The notes beneath the pieces were generated by a model that was given only the letters and a program-made list of their open reading frames with translations, was not told the origin of the DNA and made no database searches. Below, one piece after another: positions 52,808 through 60,683 of a stretch of DNA of 64,000 nt. Numbering within the stretch: the first letter of the stretch is position 1; each line of letters starts with the position of its first letter. The position numbers were made by a program, and so were the translations under genes. Source of the stretch: Anaerohalosphaeraceae bacterium (GTDB taxonomy: Bacteria > Planctomycetota > Phycisphaerae > Sedimentisphaerales > UBA12454); contig JAIORA010000015.1 of NCBI GenBank assembly GCA_021108375.1, forward strand, positions 1-64,000, read 5' to 3'.

Positions 52808-52849
52808 ATGCTATACGAAAACTTTCGTAGTGTCAACGAAAAAATTCGT
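52808..52849 (-). promoter_or_regulatory. blaI promoter with two overlapping dyad operators
   Basis: On the minus strand the -35 is a perfect TTGACA (52831-52836) and the -10 is TAGCAT (52808-52813), spaced by 17 bases. Dyad 1, TACGAAA / TTTCGTA with a 2-base centre (52814-52829), fills the spacer. Dyad 2, ACGAA / TTCGT (52836-52849), abuts the -35. Their centres are 21 bases apart, two helical turns. The known BlaI operator core is TACTACA / TGTAGTA, so this is a related but distinct sequence. Confidence 0.75.
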
Positions 52850-52904
52850 ACTTCTGAGATTTTTTTGAAATATTTTTTGTATTCCCTCACAATCGACGAA
52901 AAAA

Positions 52905-53028
52905 GAGGCTGGCTCATATGCTAAACCAGCCTCCGAAGGAGGAAAAGATTGTGATGTCAAATGCTACACGTCTATTCATATGGACTCTGCTGACTGAAAA
53001 ATGTTACCCGTTTTTTTTAAAAAAATAA
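52905..53028 (+). promoter_or_regulatory. Candidate leader with mutually exclusive hairpins and a 24-codon ORF
   Basis: Hairpin 1 pairs GAGGCTGG (52905-52912) with CCAGCCTC (52926-52933). Hairpin 2 pairs CCTCC (52930-52934) with GGAGG (52938-52942). They share bases, so only one can form. GGAGG is the ribosome site of a short frame, ATG 52954 to TAA 53028 (24 codons, beginning MSNATRLFIWTLL), or GTG 52951. Hairpin 1 would expose GGAGG and hairpin 2 would hide it. Read on the minus strand, hairpin 1 is followed by TTTTTT and could instead be a terminator. No promoter was identified for the plus-strand reading. Confidence 0.4.
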
Positions 53029-53107
53029 AAAAATTATCCACTCTAATTTCATAACCCTCATTTTTACCGGACAAAGGCGGTTTTTGTGTTAAAACAGGCA
53101 AATTGCG

Positions 53108-53136
53108 TTGACTTTTCTGCCTTTATTTGCTCTAAT
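53108..53136 (+). promoter_or_regulatory. Strong candidate sigma-70 promoter of the PEP-CTERM gene
   Basis: TTGACT (53108-53113), a 17-base spacer and TCTAAT (53131-53136) give 5 of 6 matches at each box. The predicted leader of about 140 bases contains three AAATGGGG motifs and a small stem GAAAGT / ACTTTC (53175-53192). No known riboswitch was recognised in it. Confidence 0.6.
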
Positions 53137-53282
53137 AGCACCATAGAAGTATTTCTCTCCAAAATGGGGGCAGAGAAAGTAACAAAACTTTCAGTGGCTT
53201 TTAGCAAATTTAAAATGGGGCAAAAAACCACAATCACAGTGCAAAGATACTACGCTTGGATGAAACTAAATGGGGTGTAATA

Positions 53283-53846
53283 GTGAAAGTTTTATCAGCC
53301 ACACTAACAATTTGCTGTCTGCTACTCCTTGCCGAATCGGCCTATTCGCAGAAAAGCAACTACGCAATACTCGTACAGGAAAGTCCTGTCGGAGCAGGGT
53401 CGATAACGCCCGGACTCGGAATGCACAGTTTCGGTGAGAACGAAACCATCACGCTGAACACCGTCCCGAAACCTGGCTATCACTTTGTGTACTGGCTTGG
53501 CGATGTCAGCGAACCGACAAAAAACCGGACAACACTTTCTATCAACGGGCCTAAAATCGTTATCGCTGTTTTTGAACGAGATTCATACGAATTGTCTGCG
53601 TCAGCAACTGCCGCTACAGGAAACAGCCCGACGTATCTTACGCCACGACATCATAATATCAGCTCGGCATCTTTTTCGGGAGGCAGCGGAAAACCGCCCA
53701 ACCCAACTCCACCGCCGGGACCGCCGCCGATAGACCCGCCACCGGAACCCGTGCCGGAACCAACTACAATTGTGATACTCGCGGTAGGTGCTTGTTGTGC
53801 CATCAGCAATAAAAGAAAACATTTAAAGACAACAACCAGTCATTGA
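53283..53846 (+). CDS. Exported PEP-CTERM protein with InlB-type beta-repeat
   Basis: A 187-residue secreted protein if it starts at GTG 53283 (a TTG at 53256 would add nine polar residues). A signal peptide (VLSATLTICCLLLLAESAYS) is followed by a single divergent InlB B-repeat: SPVGAGSITPG, NETITLNTVPKPGYHFVYW and a closing strand (about residues 25-95). A Pro-rich linker (NPTPPPGPPPIDPPPEPVPE) leads to the PEP-CTERM tag: VPEPTTIVILAVGACC, then the basic SNKRKH. It is predicted to be exported and sorted by an exosortase encoded elsewhere. A good promoter and a strong terminator frame it, so it is a single-gene unit. Confidence 0.85.
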   Translation: MKVLSATLTICCLLLLAESAYSQKSNYAILVQESPVGAGSITPGLGMHSFGENETITLNTVPKPGYHFVYWLGDVSEPTKNRTTLSINGPKIVIAVFERDSYELSASATAATGNSPTYLTPRHHNISSASFSGGSGKPPNPTPPPGPPPIDPPPEPVPEPTTIVILAVGACCAISNKRKHLKTTTSH

Positions 53847-54003
53847 TTTTAAGCAAACTTATTCCAGCCGATAAGTAAATAAAATTTAGGAACGCAGGAG
53901 GCAGAAAATTTAGATTTTAATCGTTGTGGTAAACATTGAGGCCTGATCCCCGGAACACTTTTTTATTACAGCCAATAAATTTTCTGTCAGCGGGAGAGAG
54001 GAT
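53847..54003 (+). other. Long 3' untranslated stretch before the terminator
   Basis: About 157 bases separate the PEP-CTERM stop from the terminator hairpin. It contains GGAGG at 53898-53902 and short self-complementary pieces, but no open frame of note. It could be a 3'-UTR-derived small RNA. I recognise no known RNA family. Confidence 0.3.
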
Positions 54004-54040
54004 GGTCGATGGCTTAAGGAACCATCGGCCAATTTTTTTT
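54004..54040 (+). terminator. Rho-independent terminator
   Basis: Arms GGTCGATGG (54004-54012) and CCATCGGCC (54022-54030) pair over nine bases with one U-G, followed by AA and eight T (54033-54040). It ends the PEP-CTERM transcript. Confidence 0.85.
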
Positions 54041-54140
54041 ATATTCAATGAATTTATACCTATCCCAAAACTATCATTTTTAACGCTCTGAGTGTATTAA
54101 CGTTACTTCCCAGACGTTTTGGGATGGCTTTTAACAAAAA

Positions 54141-54947
54141 TCAACTACGGAAGGTCTCGAGATACCTGCCATATCGATGCTTGCTGCTGTTTATTATTGT
54201 CTGGGCCATCGCCCTTGCATTTTCATCTATGCCATCTTCTGCAAGAACAGCTTTTGCATTTTCAAGAAGCGGACTCTCCTGTCTGAAAAGTTTTTTGAAC
54301 GTTCTGAAGATTTCCTTTTGCTGCCGCTCGCTCAGGCCGGAACGCATTAGTCCTCTTTTATTAATCGACCGCACCTCAGGCGGATAATGGCCGCTAACAA
54401 TAACGTAAGGCGGCACGTCGCGATTCAAACCGGAAAACCCCGCCGCGTAACTCCACTTACCTATCGTAACGAACTGGTGTATCTGAACGGTGCCACTGAG
54501 CCAGACACCGGTTTCAATTTTGCAATGGCCGCTAACTTGCGTGCTGTTGCTTATAACAGCCTTATCTTCAATAACACAATCGTGGCCGATATGAACGCCA
54601 ATCATAATCATATTATTATCACCCACTTTGGTAATGCCGTCAGCGTAAATACTTGGATGAATGGTAACGTGTTCACGAATGGTATTGCCGTTGCCGATTT
54701 CGAGTTTGCCGAAAGGCGTATCGAGATTAGCGCCGAGCATCTGCGGATTTCTGCCGATAACGGAGCTGGCATAAAATATGTTATCGCTGCCGACTTTGAT
54801 ATTTTTGCCGATAACAACATTAGCATCAAGTACACAACCCGAACCGATTATAGTGCTTGAATCGATAAAACAGTTAGCTCCTATTGTAACATCGTCACCA
54901 ATTTCAGCGGACTTTGCAATCACAGCAGTTTGATGAATTTTGCTCAT
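54141..54947 (-). CDS. lpxA: UDP-N-acetylglucosamine acyltransferase
   Basis: A 268-residue left-handed beta-helix acyltransferase, the first enzyme of lipid A synthesis. It opens IHQTAVIAKSAEIGDDVTIG and shows hexapeptide repeats to about residue 180. The catalytic His is in MIGVHIGHDCVIEDK (about residue 120). Gly/His blocks such as SGTVQIHQFVTIGKW and FSGLNRDVPPYVIVSGHYP are diagnostic of LpxA. The C-terminal helical domain is normal. It follows lpxC-fabZ by about 35 bases on the same strand. Confidence 0.95.
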   Translation of the reverse strand: MSKIHQTAVIAKSAEIGDDVTIGANCFIDSSTIIGSGCVLDANVVIGKNIKVGSDNIFYASSVIGRNPQMLGANLDTPFGKLEIGNGNTIREHVTIHPSIYADGITKVGDNNMIMIGVHIGHDCVIEDKAVISNSTQVSGHCKIETGVWLSGTVQIHQFVTIGKWSYAAGFSGLNRDVPPYVIVSGHYPPEVRSINKRGLMRSGLSERQQKEIFRTFKKLFRQESPLLENAKAVLAEDGIDENARAMAQTIINSSKHRYGRYLETFRS

Positions 54948-54982
54948 TACTTTTTGAAACCTCGAATATAATAATTTTACTA

Positions 54983-56293
54983 CTAAACAACATCGTCATC
55001 GACAAGCATAAATTTGATGTCCGCCTCAGCCGCTTTTACCGAACCAACCATCGCCCTGCAACGGCATATCGCGGTTCGATTCTTTGCCCTTATGGTTTCA
55101 GCAATCAATATAAGCTGGTCGCCCGGCACTACCGCTTTACGCAATTTTACCGAATCCATTCCAAGCAGCACAGCAAGCCTGCCGGTATTTTCGAGCGTCT
55201 GCGCAAAAAGCAAGCCGGAAACCTGTGCCATTGCTTCGAGAATTAAAACGCCGGGCATTATAGGCGTACCTGGAAAATGTCCCTGAAAAAACAACTCGTT
55301 ATACGTTACGTTCTTCACACCCTTAATCGACTTGACACCGTTAATTTCTATAACCTTATCCACTAACAAAAACGGATAACGGTGCGGCAGTATTTTTTGT
55401 ATCCTTCTGATATCGAGAATCGCATCTGTCCCAACCTTGGCAACTCTATCGGCATTACCCGCCTGTTCAAAAATTTTCGCCGCAAGTTTTTGATTCAGAC
55501 GATGCCCACTCTTATAGGCAACAATCCTGCCCTTTATACGCCTTCCCGCCAATCCCAAATCGCCTATCAGGTCAACAATCTTATGCCTGACACATTCATC
55601 CGGAAAGCGGAAGCTGTTTTTAATCGGCCCATCGGAACTTATCACGAGAATTTCCTTTGGACTAAGGTGCGTCCCTATGCCGCTTGCCTGAAACTGTTTA
55701 GCCTCGGCCTCAAGCAGGAACGTTCTTGCCGGAGCAAGGTTCTGCTCAAAATAATCCGTTGTCAACTCGCAGCTGAAGAGCTGTTTTCCTACGCCGGTAT
55801 GCTTTGTGTAATCCATTTCATAAGTTATCTGCAAACCATCGCCATCGTATGGAAGCGCGTAAATATACGAGCCGCCTTCAGAGATGCTGATTTCTTCTGA
55901 AATGACAAATTCTTTTTTCGCTGAAGCCTGCTCAGTAAAGCCGACCTTTTTAAGAGCCTTAAAATATTCCCCACTGCCCCCGTCGAAGCCGGGCATCTCC
56001 GGGCCTTGCACTTCTATTATGAGGTTATCTATTTCGAGTGCATTTATCGCGGCCATACAATGTTCGATTGTCTCCACGCTCGCTGAGCCTTTTTGCAAAG
56101 CGGTTCGCCTGGCCCGTTCCGTCACATTGGTAATAACGGCAGGAATTTTTACAGGCACATCGAGGTCTGTTCGCACAAACACAATCCCCGTATCCGCCGG
56201 CCCCGGCCGAAACAACACCTTTGCCTCAACACCTCCGAACATCCCCTTGCCGGCGAGTCCTGTTTCTTCAGCTATTGTTTTTTGCGGCTTCAA
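54983..56293 (-). CDS. lpxC-fabZ: Bifunctional LpxC-FabZ fusion: lipid A deacetylase and 3-hydroxyacyl-ACP dehydratase
   Basis: A 436-residue fusion. Residues about 1-285 are LpxC, the zinc deacetylase that commits UDP-3-O-acyl-GlcNAc to lipid A: ETIEHCMAAINALEID supplies a zinc His, and CVRHKIVDLIGDLGLAG plus VAYKSGH supply the other ligands and the catalytic residues. Residues about 295-436 are FabZ: ILPHRYPFLLVDKVIEING with the catalytic His, and GHFPGTPIMPGVLILEAMAQ with the catalytic Glu. The fusion is known from Bacteroidetes and some other phyla. The N-terminus overlaps lpxD by 26 bases. It couples hydroxyacyl consumption by fatty acid and lipid A synthesis in one protein. Confidence 0.95.
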   Translation of the reverse strand: MKPQKTIAEETGLAGKGMFGGVEAKVLFRPGPADTGIVFVRTDLDVPVKIPAVITNVTERARRTALQKGSASVETIEHCMAAINALEIDNLIIEVQGPEMPGFDGGSGEYFKALKKVGFTEQASAKKEFVISEEISISEGGSYIYALPYDGDGLQITYEMDYTKHTGVGKQLFSCELTTDYFEQNLAPARTFLLEAEAKQFQASGIGTHLSPKEILVISSDGPIKNSFRFPDECVRHKIVDLIGDLGLAGRRIKGRIVAYKSGHRLNQKLAAKIFEQAGNADRVAKVGTDAILDIRRIQKILPHRYPFLLVDKVIEINGVKSIKGVKNVTYNELFFQGHFPGTPIMPGVLILEAMAQVSGLLFAQTLENTGRLAVLLGMDSVKLRKAVVPGDQLILIAETIRAKNRTAICRCRAMVGSVKAAEADIKFMLVDDDVV

Positions 56294-57326
56294 GTTTCTC
56301 TACTTTCTTAGTAAGCTGCTTCAATTGTTTAATCATACCCGGCAGTTTTTGCGTAGCGAGTACCTGCCTGATTTTTTCTTTGGCATCTATTGCCGGCGTC
56401 CCTACACATTCGCTACCAGCCGGAATGTTATTTATTACACCTGCTTGTGCGCCTATCTTCGCCCCATCACCAATTTCAACGTGATTTCTCACGCCGACCT
56501 GACCGGCAAGTATAACGCCGTTACCGATTTTACTACTGCCAGCAACTGCGACCTGAGCCACAATCAACGAACATTTTCCAATGGTAACATTATGCGCGAT
56601 TTGAACCTGATTGTCCGTCTTTGTCCCCGCCCCGATTACGGTATTGCCGAACTTGGCTCTGTCAATACAACAACCTGCCCCAATATCGACAAAGTCCTCT
56701 ATCAGCACTCCGCCGGTATGTGGTATAAACTTATGCTGGCCGTTGAGATAGGAATAGCCAAATCCCATCGAGCCAATAGTGCTATTGGCACCTATGACAC
56801 AGTTGTTGCCGATAACGCAGTTATGATAAACGACAACGTTGCTTTCGAGTCTGCTTCTGGAACCGATTTTTGTATTCTGGTCAATTTTGCAACCCGGACT
56901 AATAATTGTCTTCGCGCCGATTTCAACGCCGGCAGCTATAAAAACCAACGGCCCTATCGACGCTGTCGGGTCAACCGATGCTTCCGAATCAACTACCGCA
57001 CTGGGATGGATGCCCGGCTTTGGCGGGGTAAGCTCCGGCATAAATTTTGCGAGGGTCTCGATAACCGCCGCATCTACATTTTTTACAACGAGCAACGGCA
57101 TAGGCGCATTATCAACTTTTCTATTCACGAGTACTGCGCCCGCTTTACTGGCCGGAATGTCCTGAACGTATTTCTCTTCTGAGACAAACGCGATTTCAGA
57201 TGCACAGGCAGATTTTATCGGTGCCATCGCGACAATCTCAGCCGTACCGTCCCCGACAAGCTCGGCTTTGCAAATCTCGGCAAGCTGACTAACGGCAAAA
57301 ACTTTGTTTTGTTTTTCTCTAACCAT
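56268..57326 (-). CDS. lpxD: UDP-3-O-(3-hydroxyacyl)glucosamine N-acyltransferase
   Basis: A 352-residue acyltransferase of lipid A synthesis. The N-terminal uridine-binding domain (about 1-100) begins VSQLAEICKAELVGDG. The left-handed beta-helix follows, with SIGPLVFIAAGVEIGAKTII and many hexapeptides. The catalytic His region is in NVTIGKCSLIVAQVAVAGSS, preceded by DNQVQIAHN. A short C-terminal coiled helix ends the protein. It lies between ompH and lpxC-fabZ in the standard bamA-ompH-lpxD order. Confidence 0.95.
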   Translation of the reverse strand: MVREKQNKVFAVSQLAEICKAELVGDGTAEIVAMAPIKSACASEIAFVSEEKYVQDIPASKAGAVLVNRKVDNAPMPLLVVKNVDAAVIETLAKFMPELTPPKPGIHPSAVVDSEASVDPTASIGPLVFIAAGVEIGAKTIISPGCKIDQNTKIGSRSRLESNVVVYHNCVIGNNCVIGANSTIGSMGFGYSYLNGQHKFIPHTGGVLIEDFVDIGAGCCIDRAKFGNTVIGAGTKTDNQVQIAHNVTIGKCSLIVAQVAVAGSSKIGNGVILAGQVGVRNHVEIGDGAKIGAQAGVINNIPAGSECVGTPAIDAKEKIRQVLATQKLPGMIKQLKQLTKKVEKLEAAKNNS

Positions 57327-57412
57327 TTGCTATATACCTAATAACACCAATTTAATACTATTTTAGTTCTACCTTTTCATCGAACCTCCCGATTCATCAG
57401 GGGGTTTCAGTT

Positions 57413-57438
57413 AGCCCTGCCATTACTATGGCAGGGCT
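57413..57438 (-). repeat. Hairpin of the covarying family
   Basis: Arms AGCCCTGCCAT (57413-57423) and ATGGCAGGGCT (57428-57438) pair perfectly over 11 bases. Read on the minus strand, the loop is AGTA and the hairpin is followed by AACT, as in the copies at 2882 and 6893, but the stem sequence is different. It lies in the 244-base gap between ompH and lpxD, with a degenerate second hairpin at about 57388-57404. Confidence 0.75.
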
Positions 57439-57570
57439 TGTTTTTAGAAGTTATCCCAAAATATCTGAGAAGTAGATTTATCGGGATTCCTTAGCTTCAC
57501 CTTTTTACTTTAAACTTTTAAGTTTTTTTCTCTGTGTACTCTGTGGTGAGAAAACAACTCTCGCATCGCA

Positions 57571-58179
57571 CTATTTGCCCATAGCTTCAAGCACTTCTGC
57601 TGTTATATCGAGAGACTTGTTATAGTATAAAAGTTTGTGCGTCTTGGTAGTCATTATAAAATCGGAAGGATTCTGCGGAGGGGGTACCACCTCCGGCATA
57701 TTCAGGTAATTGTCATCGCGACTAACAACCATACCAAGCCCCCTATCCTGGGCAATTTTAGAAATCACCTCGATAATTTTACCATAAATTTTCTCTTTGC
57801 CCTGTATTTCCTTAAACACTATCGCCTGCTGGAAAAATTCCTGTTTTGTTTCAAAGCTCGACTGCTTAAGCATTATGCTTTGCAGCAAGTTAAGATAATC
57901 ATCGCTTCCGGGCTTGCGTTTTTCCAGAGCGGCTTTGTCATTTGCTATTTCCTGCTCGATACTCTTAAGCTCATTAATTTTTTTCTCACCGTCGGCGGTC
58001 AGTGCTTTTTCGACCTCATCTTTCATAGCGCAATTCTCAAAAACCTCTCTTATACTCACAATACCTATTTTGGGCGGAGCAAACTGTTTTTCTTTAGCGG
58101 CCTGTGTATATTCAAAACCGACAATCGACAACCCGAAAATACAAAGAACTATTGCTAATGTGATGTTTTTTGTTTTCAT
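57571..58179 (-). CDS. OmpH/Skp-family periplasmic chaperone
   Basis: A 202-residue exported protein. A signal peptide (ITLAIVLCIFGLSIVGFEYTQA) is followed by IGIVSIREVFENCAMKDEVE and a long charged coiled coil (about residues 50-135), the Skp/OmpH layout. A short C-terminal beta segment contains DRGLGMVVSRDDNYLNMP. The family guides unfolded outer-membrane proteins across the periplasm. Its position directly after bamA and before lpxD is the conserved order. Confidence 0.88.
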   Translation of the reverse strand: MKTKNITLAIVLCIFGLSIVGFEYTQAAKEKQFAPPKIGIVSIREVFENCAMKDEVEKALTADGEKKINELKSIEQEIANDKAALEKRKPGSDDYLNLLQSIMLKQSSFETKQEFFQQAIVFKEIQGKEKIYGKIIEVISKIAQDRGLGMVVSRDDNYLNMPEVVPPPQNPSDFIMTTKTHKLLYYNKSLDITAEVLEAMGK

Positions 58180-58217
58180 ATTTTTCCTTCCTTAATAAAA
58201 TTGTTGTATAATTTGCT

Positions 58218-58250
58218 GTCATTGCGAGGCCGCAAGGCCGTGGCAATCTC
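58218..58250. repeat. Short GC-rich palindromic repeat
   Basis: A hairpin with GAGGCCGCAAGGCC in its centre inside a TGTCATTGC...GCAATCTC frame. The frame matches the repeat at 4697-4725 in the opposite orientation. It lies between bamA and ompH. Confidence 0.6.
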
Positions 58251-58290
58251 TTTTTTGTAACTCAAAACTATTTACGCGACTACAAGGCGA

Positions 58291-60630
58291 TTAAAACAGT
58301 CTTCCGACAGAAAAGCTGAAGAACTCGGTATCGTCTTCACCGTTTTTCATAATCGGTGTCGCTATTTCAAACCGCATAGGAACTTCTCCGAACCACTGCG
58401 GTATCATAATTTGCACTCCTATACCGACTGATGCCCTGACTCCGCCGGTATCTATAATACCGGTATCAGCAAAGAACAACCCTGCAAGATTATCACTACC
58501 TAACGGCAGAATAACTTCGCCGGACGCAGTTGCTATCCAGTCGCTGCCGACAGGGTCGTTGTCCGGGCCTGAACGTTTGCTTATACCTCTATAAGCAAAA
58601 CCTCTTACACTGCCCGAACCGCCAGCGTAAAATTTCTCGAACAGCGGAGCATCTCCAACGATAGTCCCAGCCATAAATTTCATTTCCAGTATCGTCTTCC
58701 GCCGGGCAATATCTTCTTTGAGAACTTTGTACTTACGATAGCTTGCCGAAAGCACACCAAACGTATGGTCTCCGCCGACCTGCTCGTAGCTCATCTCATA
58801 ACCGTAACCTTTGCTCGGATTGGTTCGACTATCGGTTGCATCCCGACCAAAACTAAGCTTTACACCCGCAAGCAGATTATCGCCTTTAATATCTCTTACT
58901 TCCTTCGGAGCGTCGTTATCAATACTTTCGATACCAACATTTTCAAGCCGAAAAGCGAGACCTCTATACTTGCCCTGCTTTAGCCTTTTCACATATCCGA
59001 GACGGCCGCTAAGCCTCTCCTCATCATAACTTTCCCGACCTCGCTGCCAACTCGAACCAGAAATACTCTTTGAAATCGGCTTGTCATTAAGATATGGCTC
59101 GGTAAAAGAAATTGAATATCTGCTTATTTTGGTACCGGGTTCCAGAGCTATTCGGAATCGCTGGCCAGCGCCTTTGAACGCATCATCTGAGAAAAACTTT
59201 CGCCACGATTTAGGCCATTTCTTTGAATCAAAATTCCGCTGCTCGTAAACCACCTGCCCAATTGCCCCATCAGTAGAGCTAATTCCCGCACCAAATATTA
59301 TCGAGCCAGTCTTGCCTTCCTTTATCCTTACCTCGGCATCTTTCTGCCCCGGCTCTTCGCCAACGGGAGTTATCGTTACCGACTCGGTATAGACGCTTGA
59401 CTTGACAAATTTCTCAAGCTCGCCCTGTCCATCTCCGCGGGCAATATCCGCGTTATACCATTCGCCCGGCTTGAATTCCTCTTCGTCGAGAACCCTGCGA
59501 ACAACTTTATCCTGCACCGTCTTGTTGCCGGAGATACTGACTTTGCCTATGCGAAAACGCTGACCTTCTTCAATATTGAACTCAGCGTTAATTCTGTCCT
59601 GGCCGATAAAACGCCTCTTATTCTCAACCGTTACTTCAATAAAACCAATTTGACGGTAAGCACTGAGAACATTGTCTCTATCATATTCTGCTTTTTCATC
59701 GCTGTAAAACTGCTCCTTTTCCAACCTGAAATCCGTCATCAGGTTGGCATCGCTCAAAAACTCATTACCTGAAAACAGAATTTCCTCGACCATATACTCC
59801 CTGCCTTCGGTAATTTCAAAAGTTATCTCGGACTTTTTATTATTAGAGCTGTAACTAACCTGTGATAACACTTTGGTATCAAGATAGCCGAGCCTGTCGT
59901 AGGCCTTTTGAATCTTGACAACATCATCGTCGAGTTTTTTCTGTGAAAAATAATTCTGTATCACAAGAAAAGTTTTCGGCTTACTCTTAACCGCTTTCAA
60001 AAGCTCTCTTCTTGATATATTTATATTGCCTTTGAAGTACGTTTTTTTTATCTTCACTCGCGTACCTTCGCTGATACTGTAATGAAGCTGGCCACGCTCT
60101 ATTTGCGAATCATCAAAAGAAACCTGTACAAAGGGATACCCCTTTTTGTTATAATGCTCAGTAAGTTTTTCAGCGCCAGCAGCGGCAGTAAACTTATCCA
60201 GATAATCTCCCCTGCTAAAACCGATTTCCTCAGCGAGTTTCTTTTGGCTGTATTTATCATTGCCGGCGAAAGTTATCTGTCGAATAACATTTTTTTCCTT
60301 CACTACAAACGTCAGTATAACTTTACCGTCGGAATGAGCAAGATTGTAATAGACGTATTCAATACCTTTGAGAGTTGCTATCCTGCGAACATCTTCCTGA
60401 ACTTCGGCAACGCTGAACGTCTGTCCGACCTTACTGCGTGTCATCGCCAGAATCTTACCGCGACGGACATATACATTTCCAGCCGTTTCAATGCTGCCGA
60501 TAGTAATGCCCTCAAAAGCCGCCGCATCGACAGGCTCGGCCGCTCGACCGAAACCCGCAAAAAACAGCAGCGATAAAACACCAATCGCTGAAATAGTTAA
60601 CCATATCCTGCCAGGCTGTTTATATAACAT
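58291..60630 (-). CDS. bamA: Outer membrane protein assembly factor BamA
   Basis: A 779-residue Omp85 protein. A signal peptide (LTISAIGVLSLLFFAGFGRA) precedes five POTRA domains (about 40-425), with blocks such as RIATLKGIEYVYYNLAHSDG and ITEGREYMVEEILFSGNEFL. The 16-strand barrel (about 440-779) contains the loop-6 motif GSVRGFAYRGIS (VRGF/Y) and ends in an aromatic residue (SVGRLF), the BAM recognition signal. It folds beta-barrel proteins into the outer membrane. It is followed by ompH and lpx genes. Confidence 0.96.
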   Translation of the reverse strand: MLYKQPGRIWLTISAIGVLSLLFFAGFGRAAEPVDAAAFEGITIGSIETAGNVYVRRGKILAMTRSKVGQTFSVAEVQEDVRRIATLKGIEYVYYNLAHSDGKVILTFVVKEKNVIRQITFAGNDKYSQKKLAEEIGFSRGDYLDKFTAAAGAEKLTEHYNKKGYPFVQVSFDDSQIERGQLHYSISEGTRVKIKKTYFKGNINISRRELLKAVKSKPKTFLVIQNYFSQKKLDDDVVKIQKAYDRLGYLDTKVLSQVSYSSNNKKSEITFEITEGREYMVEEILFSGNEFLSDANLMTDFRLEKEQFYSDEKAEYDRDNVLSAYRQIGFIEVTVENKRRFIGQDRINAEFNIEEGQRFRIGKVSISGNKTVQDKVVRRVLDEEEFKPGEWYNADIARGDGQGELEKFVKSSVYTESVTITPVGEEPGQKDAEVRIKEGKTGSIIFGAGISSTDGAIGQVVYEQRNFDSKKWPKSWRKFFSDDAFKGAGQRFRIALEPGTKISRYSISFTEPYLNDKPISKSISGSSWQRGRESYDEERLSGRLGYVKRLKQGKYRGLAFRLENVGIESIDNDAPKEVRDIKGDNLLAGVKLSFGRDATDSRTNPSKGYGYEMSYEQVGGDHTFGVLSASYRKYKVLKEDIARRKTILEMKFMAGTIVGDAPLFEKFYAGGSGSVRGFAYRGISKRSGPDNDPVGSDWIATASGEVILPLGSDNLAGLFFADTGIIDTGGVRASVGIGVQIMIPQWFGEVPMRFEIATPIMKNGEDDTEFFSFSVGRLF

Positions 60631-60683
60631 AAAATCCCTTTCTCTTTTGTTTTTCAGAGCAGGCCTACAAACCGTTTTAGCGA

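Noticed and set aside
53086-53280. 64-codon frame upstream of the PEP-CTERM gene
   Set aside because: It lies across the promoter and leader, has no ribosome site and shows no protein features.
53140-53282. c-di-GMP-I (GEMM) riboswitch in the PEP-CTERM leader
   Set aside because: GGGGCAAA and TGCAAAG are present, but the flanking stems and the conserved second helix of GEMM cannot be drawn.
53985-54030. Glycine-riboswitch-like GGGAGAGAGG
   Set aside because: The rest of the aptamer consensus is absent and the stretch leads straight into a terminator at the end of a gene.
55884-57182. 432-codon plus-strand frame opposite lpxC-fabZ and lpxD
   Set aside because: It is antisense to two certain lipid A genes; its Asn/Thr/Cys-rich repeats mirror hexapeptide codons.
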